DNA from: Vanrija pseudolonga | Taxonomy: Eukaryota; Basidiomycota; Tremellomycetes; Trichosporonales; Trichosporonaceae | NCBI RefSeq assembly: GCF_020906515.1 | Contig: NC_085850.1 | Coordinates: 620,001-684,000, forward strand | DNA: 64,000 nt | Direction of reading: 5' to 3' | Part shown: in pieces, positions 22,332 to 33,068 of the stretch | Layout of the letters: each line of letters begins with the position of its first letter | How positions within the stretch are numbered: position 1 is the stretch's first letter | Made by a program: the position numbers and the translations under genes | The notes under the pieces: model-generated | Told to the model about the DNA's origin: nothing | The model's database searches: none | Seen by the model: the letters and a program-made list of their open reading frames with translations, nothing else

Positions 22332-24775
22332 CTATCGGCGGTGGAAGCGGAAGCGCTCAAGCGAGGACCACGTTAAGCCATGGGGGCTGGGGACACCCGC
22401 GTTGATAGGTGTCGTGGCAACTGTGGCAGCGGCTGTGCACGGCGTCACTGCCGCAATCTTGACAGCAGCTGGCACCTTGGCCTTCGGCGTCGCGTCACTC
22501 GCCGTGGCCTTGACCACGGTCTTGGCTGCCACCTTTGGCGCTGGCTCGTGGCCCACGTTGGTGGCCTTTGGCGCCAGGATATTACGCGCCCCAGCACTGA
22601 CAGGCATCGAAGCGGTACGCTTGCGTGGGGCAGGAGCAGCGGGCGAGGACGATCCGGCAGACTTGAGGGCATACTTCTGGCGCCAACCCTCGGCGACTAC
22701 GCGGGCGCGCCTTTCTCGCTCCTCGTCGTCGCCCTCGTCCTGGTCGACCCTCCTGCGCTTGAGGAGAGCACCGGGAGACGGCGTCACAATGTCGTCGTCG
22801 TCTATTGTGTCGCTCGAGTCGTTGGGGACAACTGGAGAAGAGGCAGGGACGAGGACCGCAGTGATACGTGTCAGCGCTCGGCTGGTGATTGGAGTGGTGT
22901 GTGCGCGACGTAATGGTGTCGACATGGGACTCGACGCGCACGTCGCCATGGTGGGAGGGGGAAGCTGTGACGACGCCGCGACCAGGACACGGTTGGGAGT
23001 CGGCGATGGTGGCTCGGGCCGCTTTGCTGGGTCGCGGCCCTTCAGCGGGGAAGCAGACATTGGAGGCGACGACACGTCAGACACCACGGACACGGGAGAG
23101 GTGAAGGCCACGTCGCCGTCGTCGTCTTGCAGCGTCTCGCGTAGTGTTGACCTCGATGGAGAAGGCGACTTGATGTGTTCTGGGGTGGCGCTACGCTCGC
23201 GTGAGGGCCCAGCTTGCTGGGACGCAAACTGTGTCGACTGCTCCCACTTGAGCTCAAACTTGTCTTCTGGTTCGTCCGCCGGGGCAGCCTTGCCACCAAA
23301 GAACTTGCTGGTCTTGCGCTCGGCCGGTGGCGGCGTCTCGGGGCCCGGGTCAGACGAGTGCCTCCCGATACCGTTGAGGTCGGACAAGCGCGTCGGTCCC
23401 GACGCCATCTTGCCGATGGGTTGAACGGCCGGGGTCGACTTCGTCCTCTTGACACGGCTGAAGAACGAGTCGAGAGGCCCAGCCTTGGGCGTGGAGGAGG
23501 ATGTAGCAGCAAAGGCTAATCCTGGAGCGTTGCCACCCTTCGAACCAGGTTTGAAGTCCGGCCAGAGGTCATCGATTGGCTTACGAGTGGCAGGGTGGAG
23601 GTCGCCGGCCGCCATGCCGCGAGCAATGTCCTCTTCGACGTCCAGCCCGATCCACTTCTCATCTTCACCAGCAAGGCCCGCTTCTGGAAAGTCGCTCAGG
23701 GGCACAAGGCACTTCTTCTCGGGGCAAAAGACACGCTGGTAGAGGAAGGCGAGCTCGGCTTGAGCAAACGCCTCGGAATACCCTGATGGTATGTTGTGCG
23801 AGCCGTCAAGACGGATAGCTTGTAGTAGCTTGGGTCAGCGGCCAGACTCCAGAGTAAAGCATACCTTCTCTACTGTCTTGTACCGCCTCAGCATCCTGTG
23901 TGCCTTCTTGAGTCCGATACCCGGGATGGAGGGAAGGTAGTCGCATCCAGACAGCATCTGGTGGGTTAGCCTTGCTCACGAGACTCACACCCACCGCCAT
24001 GCGCCTAAACTGAACGTCCGTCCAGCCGTGCATCGGGAGCTCGCGAACTTGTGCGAGCCGTGATCGCTCAATCGAGATGCACGAGCCGTCCTTCTCGAGC
24101 TTGAAGATGACCGTCTTGCAGCCGAACACGAGGAGGTCAGAGTCTTCCGTCACGACGCCGTCGACGAAGCCCTCGCGCTCGAGGAAGCACAGCTGCGCGT
24201 CGGCCTCATACGGTGCAACAATGTAGCTGACTCCTTCAGCTCGCAGAGCCTGCGCGCGTCAGCCCGGCCATACCTTCCTTCCCTCTCCTGCCCACCTTGA
24301 TGAGCTGGAACGCCATCTCGGGGGTAATGTCCAGACACTTGGTGTAGCAGTCTCGCGCCTCCTTGAGCCTTCCCTGCGCCTCGAAGGCCTGAGCACGCGC
24401 CAGATGCCCCGCGCGTGACTTGGCGCGCGAGTCCTCTGTGCCCTGCTTGGCTGGCAGCGGCCCGCCGTCAAACACGACAAACGGCGTGATGCCATGGTAG
24501 CGGAGCATCCGGACACGGTACATGGCATAGTCGACGAATCTGGTGGGTTAGAGTGGACCGAGAGAACGAAATACCCACTTGGTTGTCTTCTTGCCCTTCA
24601 CCAGGTCCTCGGCGCACCCGAACGCGCCCTTGTGCAGCCAGACATAGGCGTCGATGGCGAGCCTGAGTGGGTAAGCACGCGCGCGGTCCCGTACCCACCT
24701 CTTTCCCTTGAAGTCGGAGATGTTGCGGGGCTGCTGGATCTCCTTGAGGGAGGGGAGGAGGCCAGAGATGCCCAT
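22332..24775 (-). CDS. EXO1: Exonuclease 1 (FEN1/XPG family)
   Basis: Exo1 is a 5'-3' exonuclease and flap endonuclease of mismatch repair, resection and telomere processing. Exons are 24775-24699, 24662-24579, 24539-24296, 24249-23995, 23957-23865 and 23828-22332, giving 749 residues. The XPG-N start is MGISGLLPSLKEIQ. The metal-binding acidic residues fall at the positions known in human EXO1: D30 (LAIDAYVW), D78 (VVFDGGPLP), E150 and D152 (YEADAQL), D171 and D173 (TEDSDLL). An acidic residue lies at D226 in the helix-two-turn-helix region (MLSGCDYLPSIPGIG). The C-terminal ~380 residues are Ser/Pro/Lys-rich and probably disordered, as in other Exo1 proteins. The acceptor of the last intron was set at CCAAG|CTA to keep the frame. 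Confidence 0.93.
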
Positions 24776-25100
24776 TGTGTCGAGTGGGGCAGTCTGGCCA
24801 CGTAGTGATGGGAGGGAAGGAAGACAATGTTACGGGACCAGCAATTGTGAGCAGTCGCGGGGCGAGAGGCATCAAGGTCAGGCGCGTCGCCGCCAGCCCA
24901 GAAGGCAGTCAACATGAGACTTGCCACTTTACGTAACAATCCACGCGATGTACCCACCTGCCTTATCCGGCAATTTGACTCCGACACTGGCGTCATGACA
25001 TTCGTCGCAGCAGGCAGGTCCCTCACCGCCGCATCCTCGACAGTGACGACGACGGCCTTTACTCTCTCGACTCGTCCTCCACACCTCTCCATCCAACACA
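24776..25100. promoter_or_regulatory. Divergent promoter region between EXO1 and VPS68
   Basis: This 325-bp region separates two divergent starts. I see no exact ACGCGT box even though EXO1 is often a G1/S gene; the nearest similar string is GGCGCGTCG near 24882. Confidence 0.5.
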
Positions 25101-25993
25101 ATGTCGATTCCACGAGTAAGTACCGCGACCAAGGGGTAACTGGGGAGTGGCTACGCCTCCTCGACGAGCGCGCGCCATCGCCGCCGTGCGCTCCCGGCGT
25201 CATGACGGCCAACGCCCTCGTCATCGCCTCCTTGACCCACATCGCTCACACCCACACAGGCGCAGTACGACCCCCGGAATGTCTTCCGCTTCAGCCTCCC
25301 CCACATCGAGGTGGGACCCAAGGCCCGCGAGATCGGGACGTACCTCTCTGGCGCGCTCGTAAGTGGGGCTGTGCCGATGGCTTTGCTGCAAGGTAACTAG
25401 AGCCACGCTGACCCCACCCAGTTCACCCTCTCGTACTTCCTCATGATCGACGCGGCGACCGTGTCCAAGCACGCCAAGCCGCCTCCCGATGCGCCGTACG
25501 ACACGGTGCCGGTGCACGTCCAGTTCGTTGACTGGGTGCCCGCCATCCTCTCCACTCGTAGGTTGCGGTCGCCAGGTGCTAGCTAACATTCAGTTGGATT
25601 CCTTGTCATCTCTCTCCTCGACAAGACACACCTCCACTCTGCCTTCTCGGGCGACTCGTGGGGAAGCGACGGCCCTGCTGCGTGGAGAGCCCGTGTGGTG
25701 CTCTTCCTCGGCGTCGCGCTCATGGCTGGCGGTCTCGCCGGTAGCTTGGTGAGCTTCGCGACTCCGGATGCCTAGCTGACCCCAGACTGTCCTCATCCTC
25801 AAGTACATTGTGCCCGACTACACCGACTACATCTACTACGGCATCGCCAACGTCGGCATGAACGCTGGCGTCATGCTCTCGTGAGTTGCAGCTGGCAGAA
25901 CCTCGTCAGAGCGATAGCTGACTCTCCAGCGCCATGGTCCTCTGGGTGTCGCAGAGCGGCAGCGACGAGTACGAGTACCAGCTCACCGTTTAG
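25101..25993 (+). CDS. VPS68: VPS68, TMEM50/UPF0220 membrane protein
   Basis: Vps68 is a small four-helix membrane protein that works with Vps55 in endosome-to-vacuole transport. Six exons (25101-25115, 25260-25358, 25422-25557, 25594-25748, 25786-25880, 25930-25993) give 187 residues. The first exon codes only five residues (MSIPR). Membrane segments are visible around YLSGALFTLSYFLMIDAA, VDWVPAILSTLGFLVISLL, RVVLFLGVALMAGGLAGSL and IYYGIANVGMNAGVMLSAMV. Family length and helix pattern fit UPF0220. The gene diverges from EXO1 and converges toward H2B. Confidence 0.88.
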
Positions 25994-26585
25994 TGCACCA
26001 GATGCACCCAGCAGCGAGGAGGAGAGTAGACCTAATGTCAGCAGATGATGTGCAATGCATGCAGTGCGCGAGGAGTGGCTGGGTGCAGTGTAGGGGTGGA
26101 TGGGAGCGAGCACGGGGGCGTCGTCCTCGTTCGGCCGAGCTGCATGAACCGACCACCACTCTGACGCCGTCGGGCGCGTCTCTCTGAGCGCCAGTCACTC
26201 TCCAACGCCCGAGACGTCACATACTCGCGGACGCGCTGACGAGGCGGAGAAGGCCACAATTGACAGTCACGCCGGCATCGCCATCTTCTGACGCGACGCG
26301 CCACCCATTCACTCGAGCTCGACACACTCGTGCCCAACAACCGTCACCTGCTCGCCACGTCCCAACACCTCAAGTTCGCCATCAATCCACCTGGCAACAA
26401 CGCGCAGAGCGCAGACAGTGTAACACGATGGAACATGCATCCATCAACAAAGAGCAGAACGAAAACGAAAAGGAGTATATGGAGGGCTATCTAACCAACC
26501 ACACTCGGCTCTTGCGAATACAACCTCCACCTCTCCACTCCCCTTCGTGACTAGCAGCGCGCGCGCATAGAGCAGCAGCAGCAGC
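25994..26585. other. Convergent 3' region between VPS68 and H2B
   Basis: This 592-bp gap holds no supportable gene and should contain both 3' ends. Nothing repeat-like was seen beyond a short CAG run just after the H2B stop (26573-26582). Confidence 0.5.
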
Positions 26586-27108
26586 TTACTTGGTCGACGA
26601 GAACTTGGTGACGGCCTTGGTGCCCTCCGAGATGGCGTGCTTGGAGAGCTCACCGGGGAGGATGAGACGGACGGCGGTCTGGATCTCACGCGACGAGATG
26701 GTCGAGCGGTGGTTGTACGAAGCGAGCTTCGAGGCCTCGGTGGCAATGCGCTCGAAGATGTCGGCAACGAACGAGTTAAGAATGGCCATGGCCTTGTTCG
26801 AGATACCGGTGTCGGGGTGGACCTGCTTGAGGACCTTGTAGATGTACGAAGAGTACGACTCGACACGCTTCTTGGTGCGCTTCTTGCCACCCTCCTTGGC
26901 CGACGACGAGGTCTTGGCGGCCTTGGCGGGAGCCTTCGAGGCAGCGGCGGGGGCCTTGGAGGCCTGCGAGGCGGGGGCCTTGGAAGCGACAGCGGACTTG
27001 GGAGGCTACGTGGTTGTCAGCGGCGGCGATGGTGGGGGAGGGGTGGTGGTGAGGAAGGCGACATGCCCGTGGATGGGTTGGGTGAGGAGCGGCTATGACA
27101 CGTACCAT
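26586..27108 (-). CDS. HTB1: Histone H2B
   Basis: This core nucleosome histone has 140 residues. The first coding exon is only the ATG (27108-27106), spliced to exon 27005-26586. The tail ([19 protein letters not shown]) is Lys/Ala-rich. The histone fold shows [34 protein letters not shown] and the C-terminal AVTKFSS. The lysine that is monoubiquitylated in fungal H2B lies in the last helix ([12 protein letters not shown]). The start-codon-only exon is required because there is no other in-frame ATG before the tail. The donor is ATG|GTACGT and the branch site is CTGAC. It diverges from H2A. Confidence 0.95.
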
Positions 27109-27655
27109 TGTGAAGTGTGGTTGGGGGTTGGTAAAGGTGACTTGGAAAGTTGTTGAGTGCGTGGGTGGGGGGAATGAGAAGACAAGGTGTGAGACGAGTT
27201 ATAAGAGTTGGTGAGGGTTGCCAGGGCAGGGGGGCAGTAAACACGGTTGGGTGGGTGCGGTAGGGGCAGGCGGCAGGCGGTGATGACACCCTGCAGCCCT
27301 TGGGCCCAACAGGCGTGATGTTTGGACGGTACGCGTGTCGTGTTTGCCCAAAGGCGGGAGCAAACGCTTCCACGCGTACGTTTGGTCTTTTCACATATTA
27401 AACGGTGATGTGGAAGCACTCGTGTTTGGGCGACAATTTGACCGGCCAAAACCCTGAATGTGTTTGTTGACGTGCACACGGTGCGCGCACCACCCCACCC
27501 ACCACTGTGATCTCAACCCTGGCAGCACCCACCCACCCGCAACCTAGCAAGGGCTTTAAATCCCCCGCCTCCAACTTTGTCGTCTCATTCCCCCCATCCA
27601 AGCAACTTCAACTCCTTCAACCCCCACCCCCCCACACACAACAACTTTAGCAACA
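27109..27655. promoter_or_regulatory. Divergent H2B/H2A promoter with two ACGCGT boxes
   Basis: This 547-bp shared promoter has ACGCGT (MCB) boxes at 27331-27336 and 27372-27377, in mirror orientation (GTACGCGTG and CACGCGTAC). An E2F-like GGCGGGA lies between them at 27353-27359. TATA-like elements are CTTATAAC on the minus strand near 27197-27204 for H2B and CTTTAAAT near 27552-27559 for H2A. MCB boxes are the known binding sites of MBF in fungi and fit S-phase expression of histones. Confidence 0.7.
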
Positions 27656-28113
27656 ATGTCTTCCGGTGGCAAGTCTGGTGGCAAGTCGGGTTCCGAGACC
27701 AAGTCGTCTTCGCGTTCGTCGAAGGCCGGCCTTCAGTGTAAGTTGCCCACACCACGTCGCGACAACAACGTCTAACCCCCCACCCAGTCCCCGTTGGTCG
27801 TATCCACCGTCTCCTCAAGCGCGGCAACTACGCCCAGCGTATCGGTTCGGGTGCCCCCGTCTACCTCGCTGCCGTCCTCGAGTACCTCGCCGCCGAGATC
27901 CTCGAGCTCGCCGGTAACGCCGCCCGTGACAACAAGAAGTCGCGTATCGTCCCCCGTCACCTTCAGCTCGCCGTCCGCAACGACGAGGAGCTCAACAAGC
28001 TCCTCGGCTCGGTCGTCATCTCGCAGGGTGGTGTCCTCCCCAACATTCTCTCCGAGCTTCTCCCCAACAAGACCCCCAAGGGCAACAAGGCCAAGCCCTC
28101 GCAGGAGGTTTAA
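27656..28113 (+). CDS. HTA1: Histone H2A
   Basis: This core histone has 135 residues from exons 27656-27737 and 27788-28113. The fold is fully recognisable: [40 protein letters not shown], and an acidic-patch region around [10 protein letters not shown]. The C-terminus ends SQEV, a good SQE site for phosphorylation by Mec1/Tel1-type kinases, so this canonical H2A probably also serves the gamma-H2A role. It shares its promoter with H2B. Confidence 0.97.
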
Positions 28114-29824
28114 GCAGCTGGATAGAGCAGAGGTTCTCTTTCATCACACTCTTCGTTTTCGCTAGTCTTCCTTTGATTGTCATCCGTAGCGATGCAGACT
28201 TTACTCGCATGTCTTTGTTGCAGTTGCAGTTGTGCATGGGTGATTGTTTCGGCGACGGCGACGGCGTCGGCGTCGGTGGTGTCCTTGGGCGCTGAGGCCA
28301 TCACCGGTGTAGACTGACTTGGGCGAGATAGCGGCACGGAGGCATTTGATGGCATACGGTGGTTCATGCTACAGCTTGCGCGGTACGACTCTGGCTTCAG
28401 AAGCTGGGCTGGCGCCGACGCGGCAGCCATCAGCCATCGGCGCCCACCGTGGGAACTTGGGCATGGTGCATGGGTGGCCAGGATGGTCAACCATCAAGTG
28501 CTCAAGCTGGTGGCTCCCACGTGCATATACTCCCGCTCTGGGTGTGGCTTCAACCACCCTCCCAAGTCGTCCGTAGACGCTCTTTCCATACCACCGTTCA
28601 CCCATGCATCCATCAATGAGATGTAGGAAATCGCTTGAAACGGTGTATATCATGATATTCAGTCGTCTCCCAGCTTGACGCATTATGAATCGACGCTTGG
28701 GGCATGGACGGTGCTTAAGAGCGCCGGGCGGGAGCGAAAGTGGCGCCAGGTAGGAGGTTCTTAGGCCATAGCAGTCATGCATCCCATTTCTCGGTCTCCG
28801 TGGTTGGCTGGAGTCTTTACTTTCGCTTGTTCACGTGTGCTTGGGGTATCTGGAAGAATGCATGATGTGTTTGGTGTGGGTGGTGCATCGCAAAAGAATC
28901 TTTTGCCCGGAAGTGCCTCAACATTGACTATACCATGTCTGTGTTTCCTGGTCAACTTGCGATGTTCAGCATACTTGAGATTCCAGAAGCCTAGGAGCGG
29001 GGCAGCACGGGTGTACATGTCTGACATGCATGCATGGGGTCTAGCAGCCTACACCAACCTCCATGTCTGCCGATCTCCTCATTCTGCCACTCATTCACCT
29101 CGTCCTCTCTGCCACTGTCGCCTCTACCCGCACGTGGAAGCCATGCATGCTCAGTCCCTCTAAAACTGCCCTGTCTCCGCCTCCCCGCACCGTCAGGAGC
29201 CATCCCAGGCGATTCGTTGTACCACGTGCCGCCCTTGAGCACTCCACGGGAGCCAGTCCACAGCCACAGTCGCAGAAACGGTGTTACGTAAATCAAAGTC
29301 CTCATAGACGAGCCATCACCACGACGTCACTGATCGGTGATCCTGATCCTGTTCCAGCAAACACGTCTGTAGCCACGCGTGTGTGTAGGCGTTCATCAGG
29401 TGGCTCGCCACGATGCCGAAACGTGGCATGGCAGAGTATTGCATATCTCGCCCGCTCACCACGCGTGCGTGCGTCTGCTCGCGCCTCGCATGCACCGATC
29501 AGCGCTTTGGCCGGTCGTGATCCTCGAAACTGGCCACCAGCCAGGGCCAATGGCTGGGTGAGATCACACAAGTGATCCCGCAACGTGATTGGACAACCAG
29601 ATCAACACCATCACGTGACTTTGATCAAGAACCAGATGCCAGATCATAGTCGCCGATGACGGCCCAAACATGGTCGAGTGTCAGGGAGGCCGCCGTTCCT
29701 GGCCAAGACCACAACAACATCCATGCGACCCCCCCTCGGCCCTCGTCCCCCGTCCTGCATAATAAATCAGACGGCATCCCCCATTTCACTTTGACATTAC
29801 CCACTACACCTACAATCAATCACA
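28114..29824. other. 1.7-kb gap between H2A and H3 with a CACGTG cluster
   Basis: No gene could be supported on either strand, and there is no histone H4 here. The region looks less GC-rich than its surroundings. It carries five CACGTG palindromes at 28518-28523, 28832-28837, 29131-29136, 29223-29228 and 29612-29617, and ACGCGT boxes at 29375-29380 and 29461-29466. A TATA-like ATAATAAAT lies at 29758-29766, about 65 bp before the H3 start. Confidence 0.6.
29375..29466 (+). promoter_or_regulatory. Two ACGCGT (MCB-type) boxes upstream of H3
   Basis: ACGCGT occurs at 29375-29380 and 29461-29466, about 360-450 bp before the H3 ATG. The same hexamer occurs twice in the H2A/H2B promoter, consistent with common G1/S control of the histones. 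Confidence 0.6.
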
Positions 29825-30284
<460 letters not shown>

Positions 30285-30817
30285 GCGTTCTCGTCGGGTT
30301 GTCAGTTCTTCGAGGTGCTGCGTACCGCGCCCTCGGCTTATATACTTCGATTTGCTATCCTCTTAGTCTTTGACTGGTCAGCCATTGAGATGCAGCTGTG
30401 CCATGCCTGATATTGTGTTGCAAGCGTGGAAGGCGTGATGGCCAAGGAAGGGCGGGTGGTGGTGATGGCGGCTGGGATGGTGGCGACGATTCTCGGGGTG
30501 GCGAGGGAAGAGCCGCTGCGCACTGCATTGCATGCGTAAACCCCCCGAAAACGGTCTCCCCGAGTGGGGTTGAACAGTGCCGGAACGATCGAGGCCGTTT
30601 TCACTTTTCGCCACTGCCGCCGACGGCGACGGCCACCGCCGCTCCATCGCCGAGGTTCCGGCCGCCACTTTCACCGCCACCTCCCACATCCTGACTGTAC
30701 CACGTCCACCTCACCTCCTCAGTAACACAACATCTCCTACACAACGTCCAATACCCAGTGAATGCAATGTGAACAACAGTACTGATCTATGCCGCGCCGC
30801 GCCACACACCCCGCTCA
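30285..30817. other. Convergent 3' region between H3 and UTP7
   Basis: This 533-bp gap contains both 3' ends and nothing else I can support. Confidence 0.5.
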
Positions 30818-32788
30818 TCATCCAAATCGTGCAAGCGCACCAGTCTCCTTGACCACCTCGCCGCTTGCCACCTTGCGCTCCATGTCCTCGGCCCTCTTCT
30901 GGGCGTCGACCTTGTCCCGGACCGCGAGCTGTCGCTGCGTCAGCGTCCGAGCCTAATCCCGCGCCGCTATTGCCAATCGTGGCCCCACTTACCAGCTCCT
31001 TGTCCACGACATTCTTCTTCTTCTTGGCAAGGTACCGCTTCATTCCAGTGCCCTTGCCACGCTGCTTGTGCTTGACCTTCTTCTTCGCTGGCCTTTCGCC
31101 CTCGTTGGCGTCGCCCTCGTCTGCACTGTTGATGCCGTTCCACTCGTCCTCGTCCTCGTCGGCCTTGCCGGTCGCGCGCAGACGCTCCATGCGGCCCAGC
31201 TGGCGGAACGACCGGCCCTCGCGCTCGGCGTGGGTCTGGCCACCCTTGTCCAGCGAGATGTGTCCCAGGTAGTCCGTGTCCATCGTGATGAGCTCGGGCC
31301 GGATCTTGTCCATGACCGAGCGGACGTCGCGCTCCCGTCGGCGAGAGTAGGTCTCGTACACGTCTGCCTCGGCCGAGTCAAAGTTGGCCTCACCGGAACC
31401 GGGAACGAGCAACGAGCTGATGCCGCGGTTGTGTCCCACGGCGATGATGTCGTCGAAGGGGCAGAACTTGGTCGAGTAGGCACTCAGACCGGGGAGCGGG
31501 AGCGTGAGGTACGGCGAGGGAGCTCCGACCGAGCTCTTGTGCACGTCACGGTACGTTGTCACTCCCGTGCGGCCTCCAACGGCGAGGATGCCCCGTCCAG
31601 AGTATGAGATGGTCGCTGGCTGGTTGCGCACCGTCCACGATCGCAGCTCCTTGCCCCACATGCGGCCGTCCCAGAGCTTGACCGTTCCATCCAGTCCTGC
31701 GGTGGCACAGTACCGTCCCACACTGCTCTCACTCGGGTCGATGGCGATGCCAGCGATCGGTCCGCGATGGGCCAGCAGCTTGACATGCGACGTCGTCTGA
31801 TTTGGCGACCACAGCGTCATGGTGCCGTTGGCGTGACCAAGGTGAATGATGGCCGAGTGGGGGTTCTGGGCCATGGCAGATGGCGAGCCCAGGTGGGTGG
31901 CAATCTGCGTAAGCATGACGCCAGTGGAAACGTCGTGGTACTTCAAGTGGCCAGCGTTGCCCTGGAGAACGAGTCAGCTGGGTGTCCCTTGTGTCCACAA
32001 CCCAAAGCCCCACTCACCACCGTAGACAGAAGGTAATGATATGGCAGATACTCCATATGTGTAGGGTCGATGTGGTGCTTGAGCTTGTGCAGCTCGACAC
32101 CATTCTCGTCGTAGATGAAGACGTACTTCTTCTGCGCGACGGCGTAGAAGGATTCCGACTGCAAGAACTTGATATCCCGCACCGACTCCTTGAGCTGGAT
32201 TTCGGACAGAAGCTTGCCCGCCTGCCAGTCAAACGTCGCAATGTGTCCCTTGCTGCTCGCGATCGCCAGGTGACGTCCGTTGCGGGTATAGTCGACCTTG
32301 TACGATCCCCAGTCGTCAAACTTGAGGTCGAAGCGCTTCGAGCTGCTGGCGATGCCGACCTCCTCGACGATCGCGTCCTGCGACACCTTCCACGAGCGCT
32401 CTCCTGCTTCGTAGTCGACCTCGATACCGCCCTGGCCGCCCGAGAGCGGAGTGTTGATCCACTCATTGACGTCGGCACGCTCGATGGCAGCCTGCTTGGC
32501 CGCCACGTCCTGCCGCGCCACCTTGGCGCGCACCTTCTTGTCATGGATGCGGTGGACGCTGGCATCGGGCTTGATTGCCTCCTTGCCCTTGCCGCTGGCG
32601 AGGTTGCGCGAGTGGAACGACGACGGCGTGCGTGTTGTCTTGAGGATCGAGGCAGTCGACGGGTCGACGGCCTCCTTGTCCCCGCGTTCGACCGTCTTGT
32701 GCGCCTGCGGCTTGGTGTTGCGGTCCCGGTAGTCGCGCTTGCGCTTGTCCGGCCTCATGGGGCCGGCAGCGGCGAGTAGTGCGTCCAT
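30818..32788 (-). CDS. UTP7: UTP7 (WDR46), U3 snoRNP / SSU processome WD40 protein
   Basis: Utp7 is a nucleolar WD40 protein needed for 18S rRNA processing. Exons 32788-32018, 31961-30993 and 30928-30818 give 616 residues. Family marks are the basic N-terminus, WGSYKVDYTRNGRHLAIAS at the first blade, and HIDPTHMEYLPYHYLLSTVG. A conserved block around GGQTHAEREGRSFRQLGRME follows the propeller, then a lysine-rich tail (AKKKVKHKQRGKGTGMKRYL). An in-frame AG six nt earlier (CGCAG) could also serve as the last acceptor and would add two residues. The gene diverges from RSC9. Confidence 0.9.
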
Positions 32789-33068
32789 GGTGGTGTGTGA
32801 TGCAGTCGAGCTCGACAAGATGCGCCTCTCACAATATTGCATGCAGCAACAGTGACCTCAAACCTCCAACTTTTGAGATTGTCACACGTGTCATTTTGGC
32901 CTCCCTGCACGCGACAGCCACGAGCGGGCTGACAGCGGGATCAAACCAATCAATCACACCGACGCGATCGACGACCCAGAACAACACGAACATATGGACA
33001 AAGAGTGATGCAACTCGTCGACTCCTCTTGTCGCTCACACGCACGCATCCAGCACAACCACCCACGCG

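Noticed and set aside
28110-28490. Minus-strand open frame (126 codons) behind H2A
   Set aside because: It lies across the H2A 3' region, is low-complexity and has no family likeness.
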